This document shows positions 1 through 8,032 of a stretch of 25,730 nucleotides of DNA, piece after piece (position 1 is the stretch's first letter; each line of letters opens with the position of its first letter). The DNA lies in IMG/VR virus record IMGVR_UViG_3300028610_001021, positions 1 through 25,730 of that record. One strand, given 5' to 3'. Below the pieces are notes generated by a model, which worked only from the letters and a program-made list of their open reading frames with translations, made no database searches and was not told where the DNA came from. Origin of the DNA: a virus. Made by a program: the position numbers and the translations under genes.

Positions 1-74
1 CTTCCCAACCGGACATTGTTCCAATAAATCTGACAAGGCCCCATCGGAATTTTTTTAGCCACTGCTACACTCAT
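1..74 (-). CDS. Phage tail structural protein, N-terminal fragment (runs off the left edge)
   Basis: Only the first 24 or so codons are in the window. The ATG at 74-72 overlaps the stop of the upstream gene in an ATGA junction, so translational coupling supports this start. The peptide begins MSVAVAKKIPMGPCQIYWNN. The GPCxIYWN pattern near the N-terminus resembles phage tail-tube or other virion proteins that follow the neck genes. Its position right after the tail completion gene agrees with a tail-tube role. The rest of the gene is outside the window, so the family assignment is tentative. Confidence 0.6.
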   Translation of the reverse strand, partial: MSVAVAKKIPMGPCQIYWNNVRLG

Positions 75-481
75 ATCTTATTTCTCCTGTAATGCACCTG
101 GAATATTAAACCTCTTCCAAATGCTCGCATATCTTCGTCATATAGTTCTTCGGTCATAGTATCTAATATAACTCTAATTCCGTATTCATCGCTTCTTGGA
201 GTTTGATTTAATAACCGGATCACTCTTTCAGCTATCGTTTCATAACTGGCATCTGTTGACCATATTGTAATAGTCAACGGTATTCTCATAATCCGGTAAT
301 CATCATCCTCCTGCGATTTTACGGCATTACCAAACCGATATATGACTTCTGGCAATTCTGGTTTCTCCGGCGGTTGAATGTAATATGTCTTATAAGGTGC
401 AGAATCAGGATCACCGAGCAATTGTAAATAAGTCGGATCGCCCGTTAATATATTAAAAACCTGATCCTTTAAATCTATCAT
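71..481 (-). CDS. Putative tail completion / neck protein
   Basis: This 136-residue protein sits between an HK97-gp10-like protein and the start of a tail protein, the usual place for tail terminator/completion proteins of the DUF3168 / HK97 gp11 type. The N-terminal part (MIDLKDQVFNILTGDPTYLQ) looks like the helix-plus-loop opening of such proteins, and a central strand-rich part (about residues 60-75, RIPLTITIWS) is followed by a helix (ERVIRLLNQ), as expected for that fold. It overlaps the upstream gene by 4 bases. The function is inferred from position, size and general pattern, not from a diagnostic motif. Confidence 0.6.
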   Translation of the reverse strand: MIDLKDQVFNILTGDPTYLQLLGDPDSAPYKTYYIQPPEKPELPEVIYRFGNAVKSQEDDDYRIMRIPLTITIWSTDASYETIAERVIRLLNQTPRSDEYGIRVILDTMTEELYDEDMRAFGRGLIFQVHYRRNKI

Positions 482-903
482 CCAAATACCTTTGATAACT
501 CCCTTGCTATTGTATCAATATTTTCTTTCTGCATATCTTCCATTCCTGGTTGCAGAAAAGGAAAAGCCCTTCTATTCGGCCCCCCTAACTCAACAGCCGC
601 TGCATAATCTACATCCGGCCCTCCGGCATGTATTGTTGTCTGCGCTCCATTTGGATAAGCCTTATAATATCCCCTACGAATCGAGTTTATCAGCTCTTGC
701 GACCAAACATAAAAATGTTTATGCGGGTGCGCTGCTGTCGTTTTCCTCCCCAGCGGTTTCCCCCACTGGTGATCCTGCTTCGTCTTTATGTGATTGATCG
801 TATTTCCGGCCGCTTCTTGCAATGCTCTTTTTATCGCCGGATTTGTCCAATCGTTCACTTTTTGCAGATTCTTTCTTAACTCTTCTAATCCCCGCAAGGC
901 CAT
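478..903 (-). CDS. HK97 gp10-like head-tail / tail component
   Basis: The 141-residue product begins MALRGLEELRKNLQKVND and ends with AFPFLQPGMEDMQKENIDTI. The pattern of an N-terminal L-x2-L helix, a central Y/VDYAAAVELGGPNRRAFPFLQPG segment and a C-terminal helix is typical of HK97 gp10-family phage proteins, which act in head-tail joining or tail assembly. A strong ribosome binding site (GGAGGAATTGT before the ATG) fixes the start at 903, inside the preceding ORF (719-1006). It ends in a 4-base overlap with the tail completion gene. Confidence 0.78.
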   Translation of the reverse strand: MALRGLEELRKNLQKVNDWTNPAIKRALQEAAGNTINHIKTKQDHQWGKPLGRKTTAAHPHKHFYVWSQELINSIRRGYYKAYPNGAQTTIHAGGPDVDYAAAVELGGPNRRAFPFLQPGMEDMQKENIDTIARELSKVFG

Positions 904-1006
904 ACAATTCCTCCAAGGTATATACCTTATGCCGATAATTTATGACTTTATCGCCTCTCGCTTCGGCTGCTTTAATATGTTCTACTGTCAACCTTCCTGG
1001 CAACAT
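719..1006 (-). CDS. Small hypothetical phage protein overlapping the gp10-like gene
   Basis: A 95-residue ORF whose ATG at 1006 forms a TAATG junction with the upstream adaptor gene. Without it about 100 bases between the two neighbours would be empty, unusual for this packed operon. Residues 1-38 (MLPGRLTVEHIKAAEARGDK onward) look protein-like. The rest overlaps the gp10-like gene by 185 bases in another frame and becomes low-complexity and charged (Ser, Lys, Glu, Gly), as expected for a disordered overprinted tail. I do not recognise the family. The coupled start favours a real gene, but a shorter functional product cannot be excluded. Confidence 0.5.
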   Translation of the reverse strand: MLPGRLTVEHIKAAEARGDKVINYRHKVYTLEELYGLAGIRRVKKESAKSERLDKSGDKKSIARSGRKYDQSHKDEAGSPVGETAGEENDSSAPA

Positions 1007-1362
1007 TATCTATTTTCCACCTTCTTGGCATAGACTTCCTTGTGATCCTCAAACCAGTCTACAATCAGCACTTCATAATAATCCGTCGGTGCATCATCTT
1101 TTCTAATCCTGTGCATAGTTGACACAGTTGAAGTCCAAGGAAATATAATCAAATCAGTTGCTTCGGAAATAACTCCCTTAGTCTCCCGCCTTGAACTTGC
1201 CCGATACGGAAAAAACATTACTGTGCTAACCGATACAGTTGAACTTGCAGTTTCAACATGCGGTCTCAATTCATAATCAATGGTTGCGGAATAAACCGTT
1301 ACCGCAACCGTTCCCTCCGTATCATCGCTAATAATGCTTACTGTATCATCCCTTCTGCTCAT
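1006..1362 (-). CDS. Putative head-tail adaptor / head closure protein
   Basis: This 118-residue, beta-rich protein lies between the small connector gene (ATGA overlap at 1359-1362) and the 95-residue ORF. The C-terminal pattern TMHRIRKDDAPTDYYEVLIV followed by WFEDHKEVYAKKVE fits the end of head-closure (stopper) proteins of siphoviruses, where a central strand is followed by a coordinate-setting D/H and a short strand. There is no catalytic motif. The assignment rests mainly on gene order (capsid, connector, adaptor, gp10-like, tail completion) and size. Confidence 0.55.
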   Translation of the reverse strand: MSRRDDTVSIISDDTEGTVAVTVYSATIDYELRPHVETASSTVSVSTVMFFPYRASSRRETKGVISEATDLIIFPWTSTVSTMHRIRKDDAPTDYYEVLIVDWFEDHKEVYAKKVENR

Positions 1363-1619
1363 TCCCTTGTATCTCCGATCAACTCGGATATCTCTACGCC
1401 AAACTCATCGACACCATACGCAATATGCCTGATGTCTTCATACGGCTCTACTTCGGCGAGGGACTGATAAAGTTCCCTCGCCTTCAGTAAAGTATTTAAT
1501 ATTTCTGACTTATTAACTGATTTCTGGCCTAATTTATAAGATGCAATATCATCTGGACTTGCCACAATAGCAGCAATCTTCACATCAATAGCGGCCAACG
1601 TATCAGTTACAGTACTCAT
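1359..1619 (-). CDS. Small head-tail connector-like protein
   Basis: An 86-residue protein directly downstream of the major capsid gene. It is predicted to be mostly helical, with the central motif SYKLGQKSVNKSEILNTLLK, like the YxIGxRSVxRxxL segment seen in small gpW-type or similar head-tail joining proteins of siphoviruses. It overlaps the next gene by 4 bases (ATGA), so the two are probably translated together. Family membership is inferred from motif and gene order. Confidence 0.6.
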   Translation of the reverse strand: MSTVTDTLAAIDVKIAAIVASPDDIASYKLGQKSVNKSEILNTLLKARELYQSLAEVEPYEDIRHIAYGVDEFGVEISELIGDTRE

Positions 1620-1629
1620 TTTCTACCTC

Positions 1630-2781
1630 TTAGGCATTACCTGTACTGCCGAACACATAACGGTTTGTTACTGCTCCACATCCGCCCATGAACCGGCTCT
1701 TAAACTGAAAGAGGACATCCCTTTTGAATTCATCCTCACTACCCTTCTTGGCTTGGAAAGTTTGCAGCGGAAATACTTCAGTATAAACAAACTGCTTTTT
1801 CGGATCGCCATAGTACCAATATGTCGCACCTCTCCGGCTGTCAATAAGTGGACTGTATAGGTGCTTAATTCCTAATTCCTGCGCATATACATCATAAATC
1901 TTTTCAGGAAAAGTTGCTGCGGTAACACCCTGCGTTCTAGTAATCCTACGTGCTATTCCCAACAGCCCTTGAGCAGTCAATAAAATCTTCGGAGTAACGG
2001 CCATTATGTTGCCCTTTTCGTCTGTATAAGTTGCCATGGCCACAGTAGCTATATCAAGGTCTGTTTCATCCACCAGGATATTTGTGCCCAGGTTATTGAG
2101 AGTACCGGCAGCAGTGCTATATGGATCAGTAGAAGTTGCACTATAAAGTGTAACCGCAGATCCGGCCGGTCTCCATGCAGCGTATGAACCACTTGCCGGC
2201 AATCCGACAACAGCCCCTATAATTATGTATTCCTGCTTGGCTTTAGCCATTTCTCCAATACGCCGTGCTCTGGAAACAATCTGTCCAGTCTGATCAAACT
2301 TCACCATCTCTTCTGATAATGAAATTAACCGACCCCATTTTCTGTTTTTAATTTTGTGGTACTTCTCAACAACTGTGCCTTCCTGATACGGCATCAGTTC
2401 CGGCACTTCAAGCATCACGTCATCATCGGCAAAACCGACAATAGTTTCATCAAGCTGTGTAGCCGGAATTTTTGTAACCAACTGCATACCGATACCGTAT
2501 TCCAGTTTATAAGCTTCCTGGACAACTTTGCTGATCAGCGCACCAGTAACCTTCGGAAAGAGTGAACTTCCTGTTGCTTCTTGAAATTCTGCCTCAGTGA
2601 TCCGCATATCATTAATACGCTTATCACGTGCGAAATCCGGACTTCCCATTACTTCCCACATACCCTTAAGCGAGAAATTATCTGCGTTCAACTTCCCCTC
2701 ATGAATGTTGTTAATCATGTTTGTAGCGAACCTTTTTTCACCGTCCGCTTTGTACAATTCTTTCAGTCTTGTATAATTCAT
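1630..2781 (-). CDS. Major capsid protein (HK97 fold)
   Basis: A 383-residue protein following a protease/scaffold and a decoration protein, where the major capsid protein is expected. Residues about 60-125 (ITEAEFQEATGSSLFPKVTG through the IPATQLDETIVGFADDDV segment) resemble the N-arm and E-loop region, and the C-terminal part (GIKHLYSPLID, YTEVFPLQTF, DEFKRDVLFQFKSRFMGGCG) matches the P-domain/A-domain endings of HK97-like capsid proteins in which a strand-rich F-Q-x-K-x-R-F motif precedes the C-terminus. It should form the icosahedral shell after cleavage or release of scaffold. The next gene starts about 10 bases downstream. Confidence 0.85.
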   Translation of the reverse strand: MNYTRLKELYKADGEKRFATNMINNIHEGKLNADNFSLKGMWEVMGSPDFARDKRINDMRITEAEFQEATGSSLFPKVTGALISKVVQEAYKLEYGIGMQLVTKIPATQLDETIVGFADDDVMLEVPELMPYQEGTVVEKYHKIKNRKWGRLISLSEEMVKFDQTGQIVSRARRIGEMAKAKQEYIIIGAVVGLPASGSYAAWRPAGSAVTLYSATSTDPYSTAAGTLNNLGTNILVDETDLDIATVAMATYTDEKGNIMAVTPKILLTAQGLLGIARRITRTQGVTAATFPEKIYDVYAQELGIKHLYSPLIDSRRGATYWYYGDPKKQFVYTEVFPLQTFQAKKGSEDEFKRDVLFQFKSRFMGGCGAVTNRYVFGSTGNA

Positions 2782-2792
2782 TAGATTATCCC

Positions 2793-3248
2793 TTAAATTG
2801 CCAGTATCTGCGCCTGGAACATTCCCGGTAAGAACTGTACTAATACTTCGGTTCCTGCTGTATCCAAATCTTCAATACAAACAGCAACGCAGTTTGTACC
2901 AGAGGATGCAAAAGTAGTCATCTCGCCGTTAGAATCCAAAGTCTGATTGCCTGTGATGATAAAGTATGTTCCAACTGTATAGGTTGAACTATCATCAACT
3001 GTAAACTCAAATACTGTACCGTGTCCGATTTCTGCTACTCTAATCTGTTGGTCAGTAGCATCGCTGGTAGGAGATGCAGACATTGCGATTCCCATAATAT
3101 CAGTTGCATTTGCTGAAGTAGTAGCCGGGGTAACTGTACCACCGCTTGCCCACTTCAATATATCGCCTTGCTCGACATCAACCGATGTCGCTTTGTGAAC
3201 CCACTTCAAAGATAAGGGGCCCCATCTGTATCGCATTACATTTGCCAT
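2793..3248 (-). CDS. Capsid decoration / cement-like protein
   Basis: A 151-residue, Thr/Ser/Ala/Gly-rich, beta-strand-rich protein between the protease/scaffold and the major capsid gene. The pattern VDVEQGDILKWASGGTVTPA then TDIMGIAMSA and DQQIRVAEIGHGTVFEF matches small head-decoration proteins (DUF2190-like: an early G-D-x-V/L strand, a central V-G-x-A segment, and repeated turns). It probably binds the outer capsid surface. Its ATG overlaps the stop of the protease gene (TAATG). Confidence 0.7.
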   Translation of the reverse strand: MANVMRYRWGPLSLKWVHKATSVDVEQGDILKWASGGTVTPATTSANATDIMGIAMSASPTSDATDQQIRVAEIGHGTVFEFTVDDSSTYTVGTYFIITGNQTLDSNGEMTTFASSGTNCVAVCIEDLDTAGTEVLVQFLPGMFQAQILAI

Positions 3249-4669
3249 TACGCTAAAGCTTCCTCATATTCTTTTTCTTTTGCTTCGATCATTTCTTTAG
3301 TCTGCGTTTTTTCGTCGTCATCGAGATTTTTTTCATCGCCCATGTTTTTAACGCCCGATACAGACTGTTCAATCAGTTTTACCCGATCCTCGATGAGTGC
3401 CTTAATATCCGCCTCATCTTTCGCTTCTCTCAAAGATTCCATAAACCTTGGAGTTACAACATCCTTCTTATCTTTAAGCTTTGACGCTTCGATAAGTTCA
3501 AGAATCTGTGTCTCCCGTTTTCTGGCCGCTTCTACAACTTCGCCTTCATCTACTTTCTTTTTCAAATCAGCATTTTCAGTCTTTAAAGTTGCATTAGTTT
3601 CTTCAAGAGCTTTTTGTTCATCGTTACTTTGCATGCTTTCTTTTACCTCATTTTGCACAGCTTCTATAATGTCAGGCCGTGCTTCTTTCAGCTCTGTCAA
3701 ATTTATTTTACCGTATTCCATTTCTGGTTCCTCTTCTAATTCCTCCGTATGTTTTGACTCAAATAGATTTATTGTTGATCCTGTCTCGGTTACAAGATCG
3801 GCGGAAACTACTCTTGCCATACTTTCGGCAATTCCTACGTTTCGATCCCGGTTTACACTCATAGGCCCGAATGCATGTATAGATAATCCTATTTTATCGG
3901 CCATGTTGTCAACTAGGTCTTCAAGAAATTCTGAATGTGCTTTTAAGTAATGAATATCAGCTCGGACAACCTTATTTTCATCAAGTCGTCCATTTTCAAA
4001 ATACCCTGCTAAATCCCTAATTCTCCTGATACCACGGTTATCTTTATCTTCCTGTTCTCCCGGATGGTCGATATAGAATTTATTCCCAGTGATTAATCTC
4101 GCAACATCATTCAGGGCTTGTTCAGAGAATTCAGTTCCTATCGTACCCCTTATATAACTGTTTCCAGATGTTGGGTGCAAAATAGCAACATTACTTATTG
4201 TTCTAGCCTCTTTATTCAGGTTAGATTCTATAAATTGACTATCAATAATAGCTTCTCTAATTTCAATATCTTTCACTTTATTCTCCTGCTTTTTTTTGCT
4301 ATACGTTCCAATATTATATGCTTGAAGTAATTTCTTAATTTTAGATTTGATTTCACTCGGCATCTGCATTTTACCTTCTATTGTAGTTGCTGTTATAACA
4401 ACAGCAATAGCTCGCAATGCTCCCAGATTAACCGCGCCAGCAGATCGGTATAATCCAGTATCCGGGTCTATCCCGCCCGCACCTTCACGATAAGGTAAAT
4501 GCCATGTATTTTTTTTATTTGAACTTTCTGTCCACAAAAAGCATGATCTAGGTAGTTTGCTTTTATCTACTTCTATCCACGCCTGTTGATTTTTGCTGTG
4601 TTTTATTAGTTCCTGTATACGCTGTTCCAAATATACAGCACACAATACATTATTTGTTACTTTATCCAC
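3248..4669 (-). CDS. Capsid maturation protease fused to scaffold
   Basis: A 473-residue protein upstream of the decoration and capsid genes. Residues about 33-90 (LPRSCFLWTESSN, HLPYREGAGG, NLGALRAIAVVI) match a conserved N-terminal segment of phage prohead proteases. Residues about 160-290 form the likely protease core, with F-Y-I-D-H-P around residue 198 placing a candidate catalytic His, and strands ending in LSIHAFGPM. Residues about 305-473 are highly charged coiled coil (TLKTENADLKKKVDE), the expected scaffold part. The start codon is GTG, directly after the TAA of the upstream gene, so translation is likely coupled; an internal start is possible. Confidence 0.75.
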   Translation of the reverse strand: MDKVTNNVLCAVYLEQRIQELIKHSKNQQAWIEVDKSKLPRSCFLWTESSNKKNTWHLPYREGAGGIDPDTGLYRSAGAVNLGALRAIAVVITATTIEGKMQMPSEIKSKIKKLLQAYNIGTYSKKKQENKVKDIEIREAIIDSQFIESNLNKEARTISNVAILHPTSGNSYIRGTIGTEFSEQALNDVARLITGNKFYIDHPGEQEDKDNRGIRRIRDLAGYFENGRLDENKVVRADIHYLKAHSEFLEDLVDNMADKIGLSIHAFGPMSVNRDRNVGIAESMARVVSADLVTETGSTINLFESKHTEELEEEPEMEYGKINLTELKEARPDIIEAVQNEVKESMQSNDEQKALEETNATLKTENADLKKKVDEGEVVEAARKRETQILELIEASKLKDKKDVVTPRFMESLREAKDEADIKALIEDRVKLIEQSVSGVKNMGDEKNLDDDEKTQTKEMIEAKEKEYEEALA

Positions 4670-5122
4670 TTACCATATTTTGTGCAGATGTGCCTTTTTA
4701 TCTATCTCAATCCGGTCACCATAACCAACCAATCTGCTATTTGGTTCATTAAGGATTTCCCTGCGCTCTTCTTTATAAACTTCTTTAATATATTGCAGTA
4801 CAATTTCTTTATAGCTTTGATTTTCTGTTCTTCGTAATTCTTCAGCTTTTCGCCGTTCTTCTCTGATCTTTAACCGTTTAGCTTTAATTCGATCTTCATC
4901 TACTAATCTTTTTTGTGCAACATCTTCCTGTAATGCTTCATCTGCATCGAGTGCTTTATCAAGTTCTGTATTCCATCTGCCAAACTTTAACGCAAGATCA
5001 GCCGCCAATTCAGTTATCATTATACCGCCGGGTTGAGACAGCCCTTTCTCAATATGATTCACATATTTCTGATCGACTTTTTTGCCTCTACCCATATCTT
5101 TCGTAGTGGTTTCTTTAGCCAT
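4670..5122 (-). CDS. Hypothetical charged coiled-coil protein in the head module
   Basis: A 150-residue protein rich in Lys, Arg and Glu. Residues about 60-125 (DEALQEDVAQKRLVDEDRIK and following) should form a long helix. The ATG at 5122 has an AAGGAG site about 8 bases upstream. It lies between the minor head protein and the protease/scaffold gene, so an assembly role is plausible. The N-terminal part (KKVDQKYVNHIEKGLSQPGG) faintly resembles an XRE-type helix-turn-helix, but the match is not convincing. I do not recognise the family. Confidence 0.6.
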   Translation of the reverse strand: MAKETTTKDMGRGKKVDQKYVNHIEKGLSQPGGIMITELAADLALKFGRWNTELDKALDADEALQEDVAQKRLVDEDRIKAKRLKIREERRKAEELRRTENQSYKEIVLQYIKEVYKEERREILNEPNSRLVGYGDRIEIDKKAHLHKIW

Positions 5123-5166
5123 TATCGAACTCCTTAGCTATATTCTTTCGCTTTTTTATTTTTTTG

Positions 5167-5532
5167 TCAAGTGCTTTTTAAAATACTTGATGTGGTACCT
5201 TTTTTAAGCACATCCTGTTTAAAAACATCAGTTAAAAAACATAAGCATTGAGGGTGCGAGGACGGGATTTCTCCACCTGGATAAACACCGTCTCCATTGA
5301 TACCACCAGAAGCATAACCATCACATTCGGCGCATTCCTTTGCCCCCGCAACTCTATGCCATTTAACACCAATAATCCACGTACGTGATGCCGCATATTC
5401 GCTTTGTGCTAATCTGAATGCATTATTGGTTTCTGTTCTTATTACCCTTTCCGTATTTTTGTATGCTGATCTATAGACTCCCCTCCCTGGCGGATGTTCT
5501 TTAAAAAACGCTCGCCATTTTTTTGTTCTCAT
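5167..5532 (-). CDS. Minor head protein, C-terminal part (Mu F-like), split by frameshift
   Basis: This reading frame holds the C-terminal half of a phage Mu F-like/minor head protein: GVYRSAYKNTERVIRTETN, then SEYAASRTWIIGVKWHR, then CAECDGYASGG and IPSSHPQCLC, the Cys/His-containing end typical of the family (R-T-E-x-N ... K-x-W ... C-x-x-C-D ... HPxCxC). The ATG at 5532 is probably not a true start: the region just before the conserved part lies in the neighbouring frame (5501-6088). The two frames join smoothly if one base is lost from a run of seven A (T on the + strand, 5518-5524). Either a sequence error or frameshifting explains the split. Confidence 0.7.
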   Translation of the reverse strand: MRTKKWRAFFKEHPPGRGVYRSAYKNTERVIRTETNNAFRLAQSEYAASRTWIIGVKWHRVAGAKECAECDGYASGGINGDGVYPGGEIPSSHPQCLCFLTDVFKQDVLKKGTTSSILKST

Positions 5533-6088
5533 AATCTGATATTATTAAAAACCTTCTTACTTCCTGCGCTATTTTATGACTCGGCTCTCCGTATAAATAG
5601 CCTTTTGCTATATGCTTTCTTATTTGAGTAATACTTGTTTGATGGATATTCCAGACTCTTTCGCTCAGTTCTATTCCATCAAGCGGCCTTCTTATTAAAG
5701 CTCTTACTGCCGCATGATGGACACTATTAAATACTGATGACGTCAACTTAATAGCAAATGTAGCCGGTAGAAATTCTTTATATACCTGCAATCGGTCTAT
5801 TGTATTCTTTAAGCTCATTTTTATTGATTTGTTAGATGCAGTTTGAATAGTGCTTAATATCTTATTATCCAATCGTTTCATTTCAGATGTTATGCTATCC
5901 AGAAACGTTCTAAGTGCAGCCGGAGCCAGGGGTGCATCTGCCGCCATTATCTTTGATCCTATTTTACCAGCCGCTTTTTTATATATCCGCCATAATTGTT
6001 TTTCACTGACTTTCTGATATGCTAAATGCGCTTTTCTGCCCTTGAGTAATGCCTTATTATATTTAACGGTTGCCTCAGTTATTGTCAT
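5501..6088 (-). CDS. Minor head protein, N-terminal part (Mu F-like), split by frameshift
   Basis: This 195-residue frame starts with an ATG that overlaps the portal stop (ATGA) and holds the helical N-terminal domain of a minor head protein. The end, YLYGEPSHKIAQEVRRFLI, is the segment that normally leads directly into the RTE motif of the C-terminal domain. Here it runs into a run of seven A and stops after ENKKMASVF. With one A fewer the protein would continue as ENKKWRAFFKEHPPGRGVYR, the beginning of the other frame, giving one protein of about 300 residues, the usual family size. Its place just after the portal gene is typical. Confidence 0.72.
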   Translation of the reverse strand: MTITEATVKYNKALLKGRKAHLAYQKVSEKQLWRIYKKAAGKIGSKIMAADAPLAPAALRTFLDSITSEMKRLDNKILSTIQTASNKSIKMSLKNTIDRLQVYKEFLPATFAIKLTSSVFNSVHHAAVRALIRRPLDGIELSERVWNIHQTSITQIRKHIAKGYLYGEPSHKIAQEVRRFLIISDYENKKMASVF

Positions 6089-7602
6089 GCTTCTGGCAAG
6101 TCCTCATCAGCTTCTTTTTTAAAGGATTCATCTTCCCGATCTTCCGGTAAGTCCTCTTCTCCGTTGCCCTCTTCTTCCTCTTCCTGCTTAATCAATTCTT
6201 GCTCTTTATCATAATCTCTATCAAGATCGGCGCATGCGGTATGATTGGATACCCAGCCCTCACCTTTTTGAATTACCAGAGCTTTACACAATTTCTCAAT
6301 ATCTCTTGCCACGATCTCCGGGAATACAATATTGCATTCTGTACTTAAGGGCTTGGTTACTTCCTGCTCTTCAAATGTTTTTACGCCGTCAACTTCTTTT
6401 TCGACTTTTTCGGTTACAGTTTCGCTGACTGGTAATATCCCTTTATCTATGCCGAATTGAATAACTCGCTCGAATATATCAGTAAAGATTATTGCAAAAA
6501 AGTCCTGCCAATCTTCAAACTCCATCACTGCTGGCCCTTCAGCTATCATGGTACTTGCATAAGAACTATTTGAAGCATCACCAGATGTCATATATTCTGG
6601 AAAACCGACACCTGTAGCAATCGCTAATAAAATAGCTCTGCCATCATGCTGTACATCGCTTGCTTGTAAATTTGGAGCCAGCATGTCATATTCAACACCC
6701 TTATTGGTAGTAAACATACTTACGCCTTCTGGTGCTCTTTGTTTCGCTGTACCATCAGCTGCTAATTGTTTACTGGTTTTTACTCTAGTTGCATCTGCAA
6801 TATTAGCGGCTTGTGAAGGTGATCCGGTTATTTTCCGTACTATAGCAACCGCTGCTCTAACCTTATTAAGCTTCATCCGATCTTTTAGCCAATCATTATA
6901 CATCTTAATTAATGGAGCAACAATTTCTAAAATAGACCGGCCTCGCTTTACATCCGAATCAACCATTATTTTATAATGATCAACTTCTTTAGCTTTTATT
7001 CTGTCGCCCTTATACCAGTACGCTAATACAGTTTCAATATCGTCTTTATCGGTTTCAATTCCATAAGTACATTTCCCGGTCATACCTTTAACTTTTCCTA
7101 ACTCTGGCCCCGGTTCTGGATCTGCCACCTTTCCAGGATTCATAAACCTAAGCGCAACTATTTCATGATCGTCAAAATATCGGTTAAATATTTCACCATC
7201 CCGGAATACTCTCCGCACAATTTCTTTCTTTCTCAAATCCATTTTATTGTGCTTCCAGAATTCTTTCCAAACTTCTTCAACGGCCTCTACTTCAGACATC
7301 GGCGATACAGAAAACCCTCTGCCTACAACATACTTTTCGAGTAACCGAATTATATTCCTGGCATGAGGTTCTTTATAATAAAATTTAGTTGCCTGTGTTC
7401 TGAGTGTTTCGCTATCAGTCGGACTTAATTCTTTCTCGCTTGATTCACCTAATAATATCCAATCATCTTCATCGGGGTCTTTTAAGCTATCCAGCGATTT
7501 CAAAGTATCTGCTTCTATATGCTCTATAACTTTAATCGCTAATTCTGCTTGCTTGATTCCTAAAATATGATCAAGTCTTCGTCTTCTCAATCCTTCAAAC
7601 AT
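6085..7602 (-). CDS. Portal protein
   Basis: A 505-residue protein between terminase and head genes. Recognisable features are the FYYKEPHARNIIRLLEKYVV segment near residue 75, the FRDGEIFNRYF motif near residue 140 (typical of the portal wing), VDSDVKRGRSILEIVAPLIK around residue 215, and a long stem/crown helix region. The last 40 residues are very acidic (many Glu and Asp), as in several portals of this type. The portal forms the dodecameric ring through which DNA is packaged and to which terminase docks. Its stop overlaps the start of the minor head gene. Confidence 0.85.
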   Translation of the reverse strand: MFEGLRRRRLDHILGIKQAELAIKVIEHIEADTLKSLDSLKDPDEDDWILLGESSEKELSPTDSETLRTQATKFYYKEPHARNIIRLLEKYVVGRGFSVSPMSEVEAVEEVWKEFWKHNKMDLRKKEIVRRVFRDGEIFNRYFDDHEIVALRFMNPGKVADPEPGPELGKVKGMTGKCTYGIETDKDDIETVLAYWYKGDRIKAKEVDHYKIMVDSDVKRGRSILEIVAPLIKMYNDWLKDRMKLNKVRAAVAIVRKITGSPSQAANIADATRVKTSKQLAADGTAKQRAPEGVSMFTTNKGVEYDMLAPNLQASDVQHDGRAILLAIATGVGFPEYMTSGDASNSSYASTMIAEGPAVMEFEDWQDFFAIIFTDIFERVIQFGIDKGILPVSETVTEKVEKEVDGVKTFEEQEVTKPLSTECNIVFPEIVARDIEKLCKALVIQKGEGWVSNHTACADLDRDYDKEQELIKQEEEEEGNGEEDLPEDREDESFKKEADEDLPEA

Positions 7603-7881
7603 TTAATATTCACCATTTGCATAAAACTCTGCTATTGACTCTGCCACATTTTTATTATAACCTTCTGCGATCAGTTGTCCAGTATTGTAGCGAATTGTTT
7701 CACCAGTACCGCCTTGGCGCAAACTTCCTTTAAACGGAATATTCTTGCTCTTTCTCCACTGGCCGTAACATATCCCGGCTCTTACTTTTTGCTCATACTC
7801 TACAACCATAGTTGAATTTGACATACATCTTGATATGAATATTTTTTCTTCTTCACCTTTTGCCGGCGTCGGTATCGGCAT
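7603..7881 (-). CDS. Conserved small phage protein upstream of portal
   Basis: A 92-residue protein ending directly before the portal start. It begins MPIPTPAKGEEEKIFISRCM and continues with YEQKVRAGICYGQWRKSK. This M-P-x-P-x-x-x-E ... F-x-R-C/F-M ... Q-R-x-A-x-C-Y-x-Q-W pattern is common in small phage proteins located next to portal or head genes; no function is established that I know of. GGAGGA about 7 bases upstream fixes the start at 7881, inside the end of the antitoxin-like ORF (7853-8032). Confidence 0.75.
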   Translation of the reverse strand: MPIPTPAKGEEEKIFISRCMSNSTMVVEYEQKVRAGICYGQWRKSKNIPFKGSLRQGGTGETIRYNTGQLIAEGYNKNVAESIAEFYANGEY

Positions 7882-8032
7882 TATTATCCTCCTCCAAATC
7901 TAAATCCTTAAAAAAATCTTCAATATTATCAAACACTACACAATTTCCACTTAATGTTTCAGCTATAGCATCTCGTGTTTCTTTGTTAGGAATATGAATA
8001 GTTTGACTATCGTTACTTGTTTGTGATTCCAT
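7853..8032 (-). CDS. Small RelB-antitoxin-like protein
   Basis: A 59-residue ORF. The peptide contains IHIPNKETRDAIAETLSGN followed by VVFDNIEDFFKDLDLEED, which resembles the RelB-family antitoxin core (IPN-x-ET-x-x-A ... G ... sVEELmkDL). GGAGG lies 6-7 bases before the ATG at 8032. The ORF overlaps both neighbours by about 20-30 bases, consistent with a packed operon. No RelE-type toxin gene is next to it, so it may be an orphan or an anti-defence antitoxin. The family call is from the short motif only. Confidence 0.55.
   Translation of the reverse strand: MESQTSNDSQTIHIPNKETRDAIAETLSGNCVVFDNIEDFFKDLDLEEDNNADTDAGKR

Noticed and set aside
3342-3950. 202-residue ORF on the + strand
   Set aside because: It is opposite the coiled-coil scaffold part of the protease gene and is very Ser/Phe-rich, the usual mirror of Glu/Lys-rich coding sequence.
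4670-5122. XRE-type repressor in the head module
   Set aside because: The YVNHIEKGL pattern is short and the expected first helices are missing; the rest is coiled coil.
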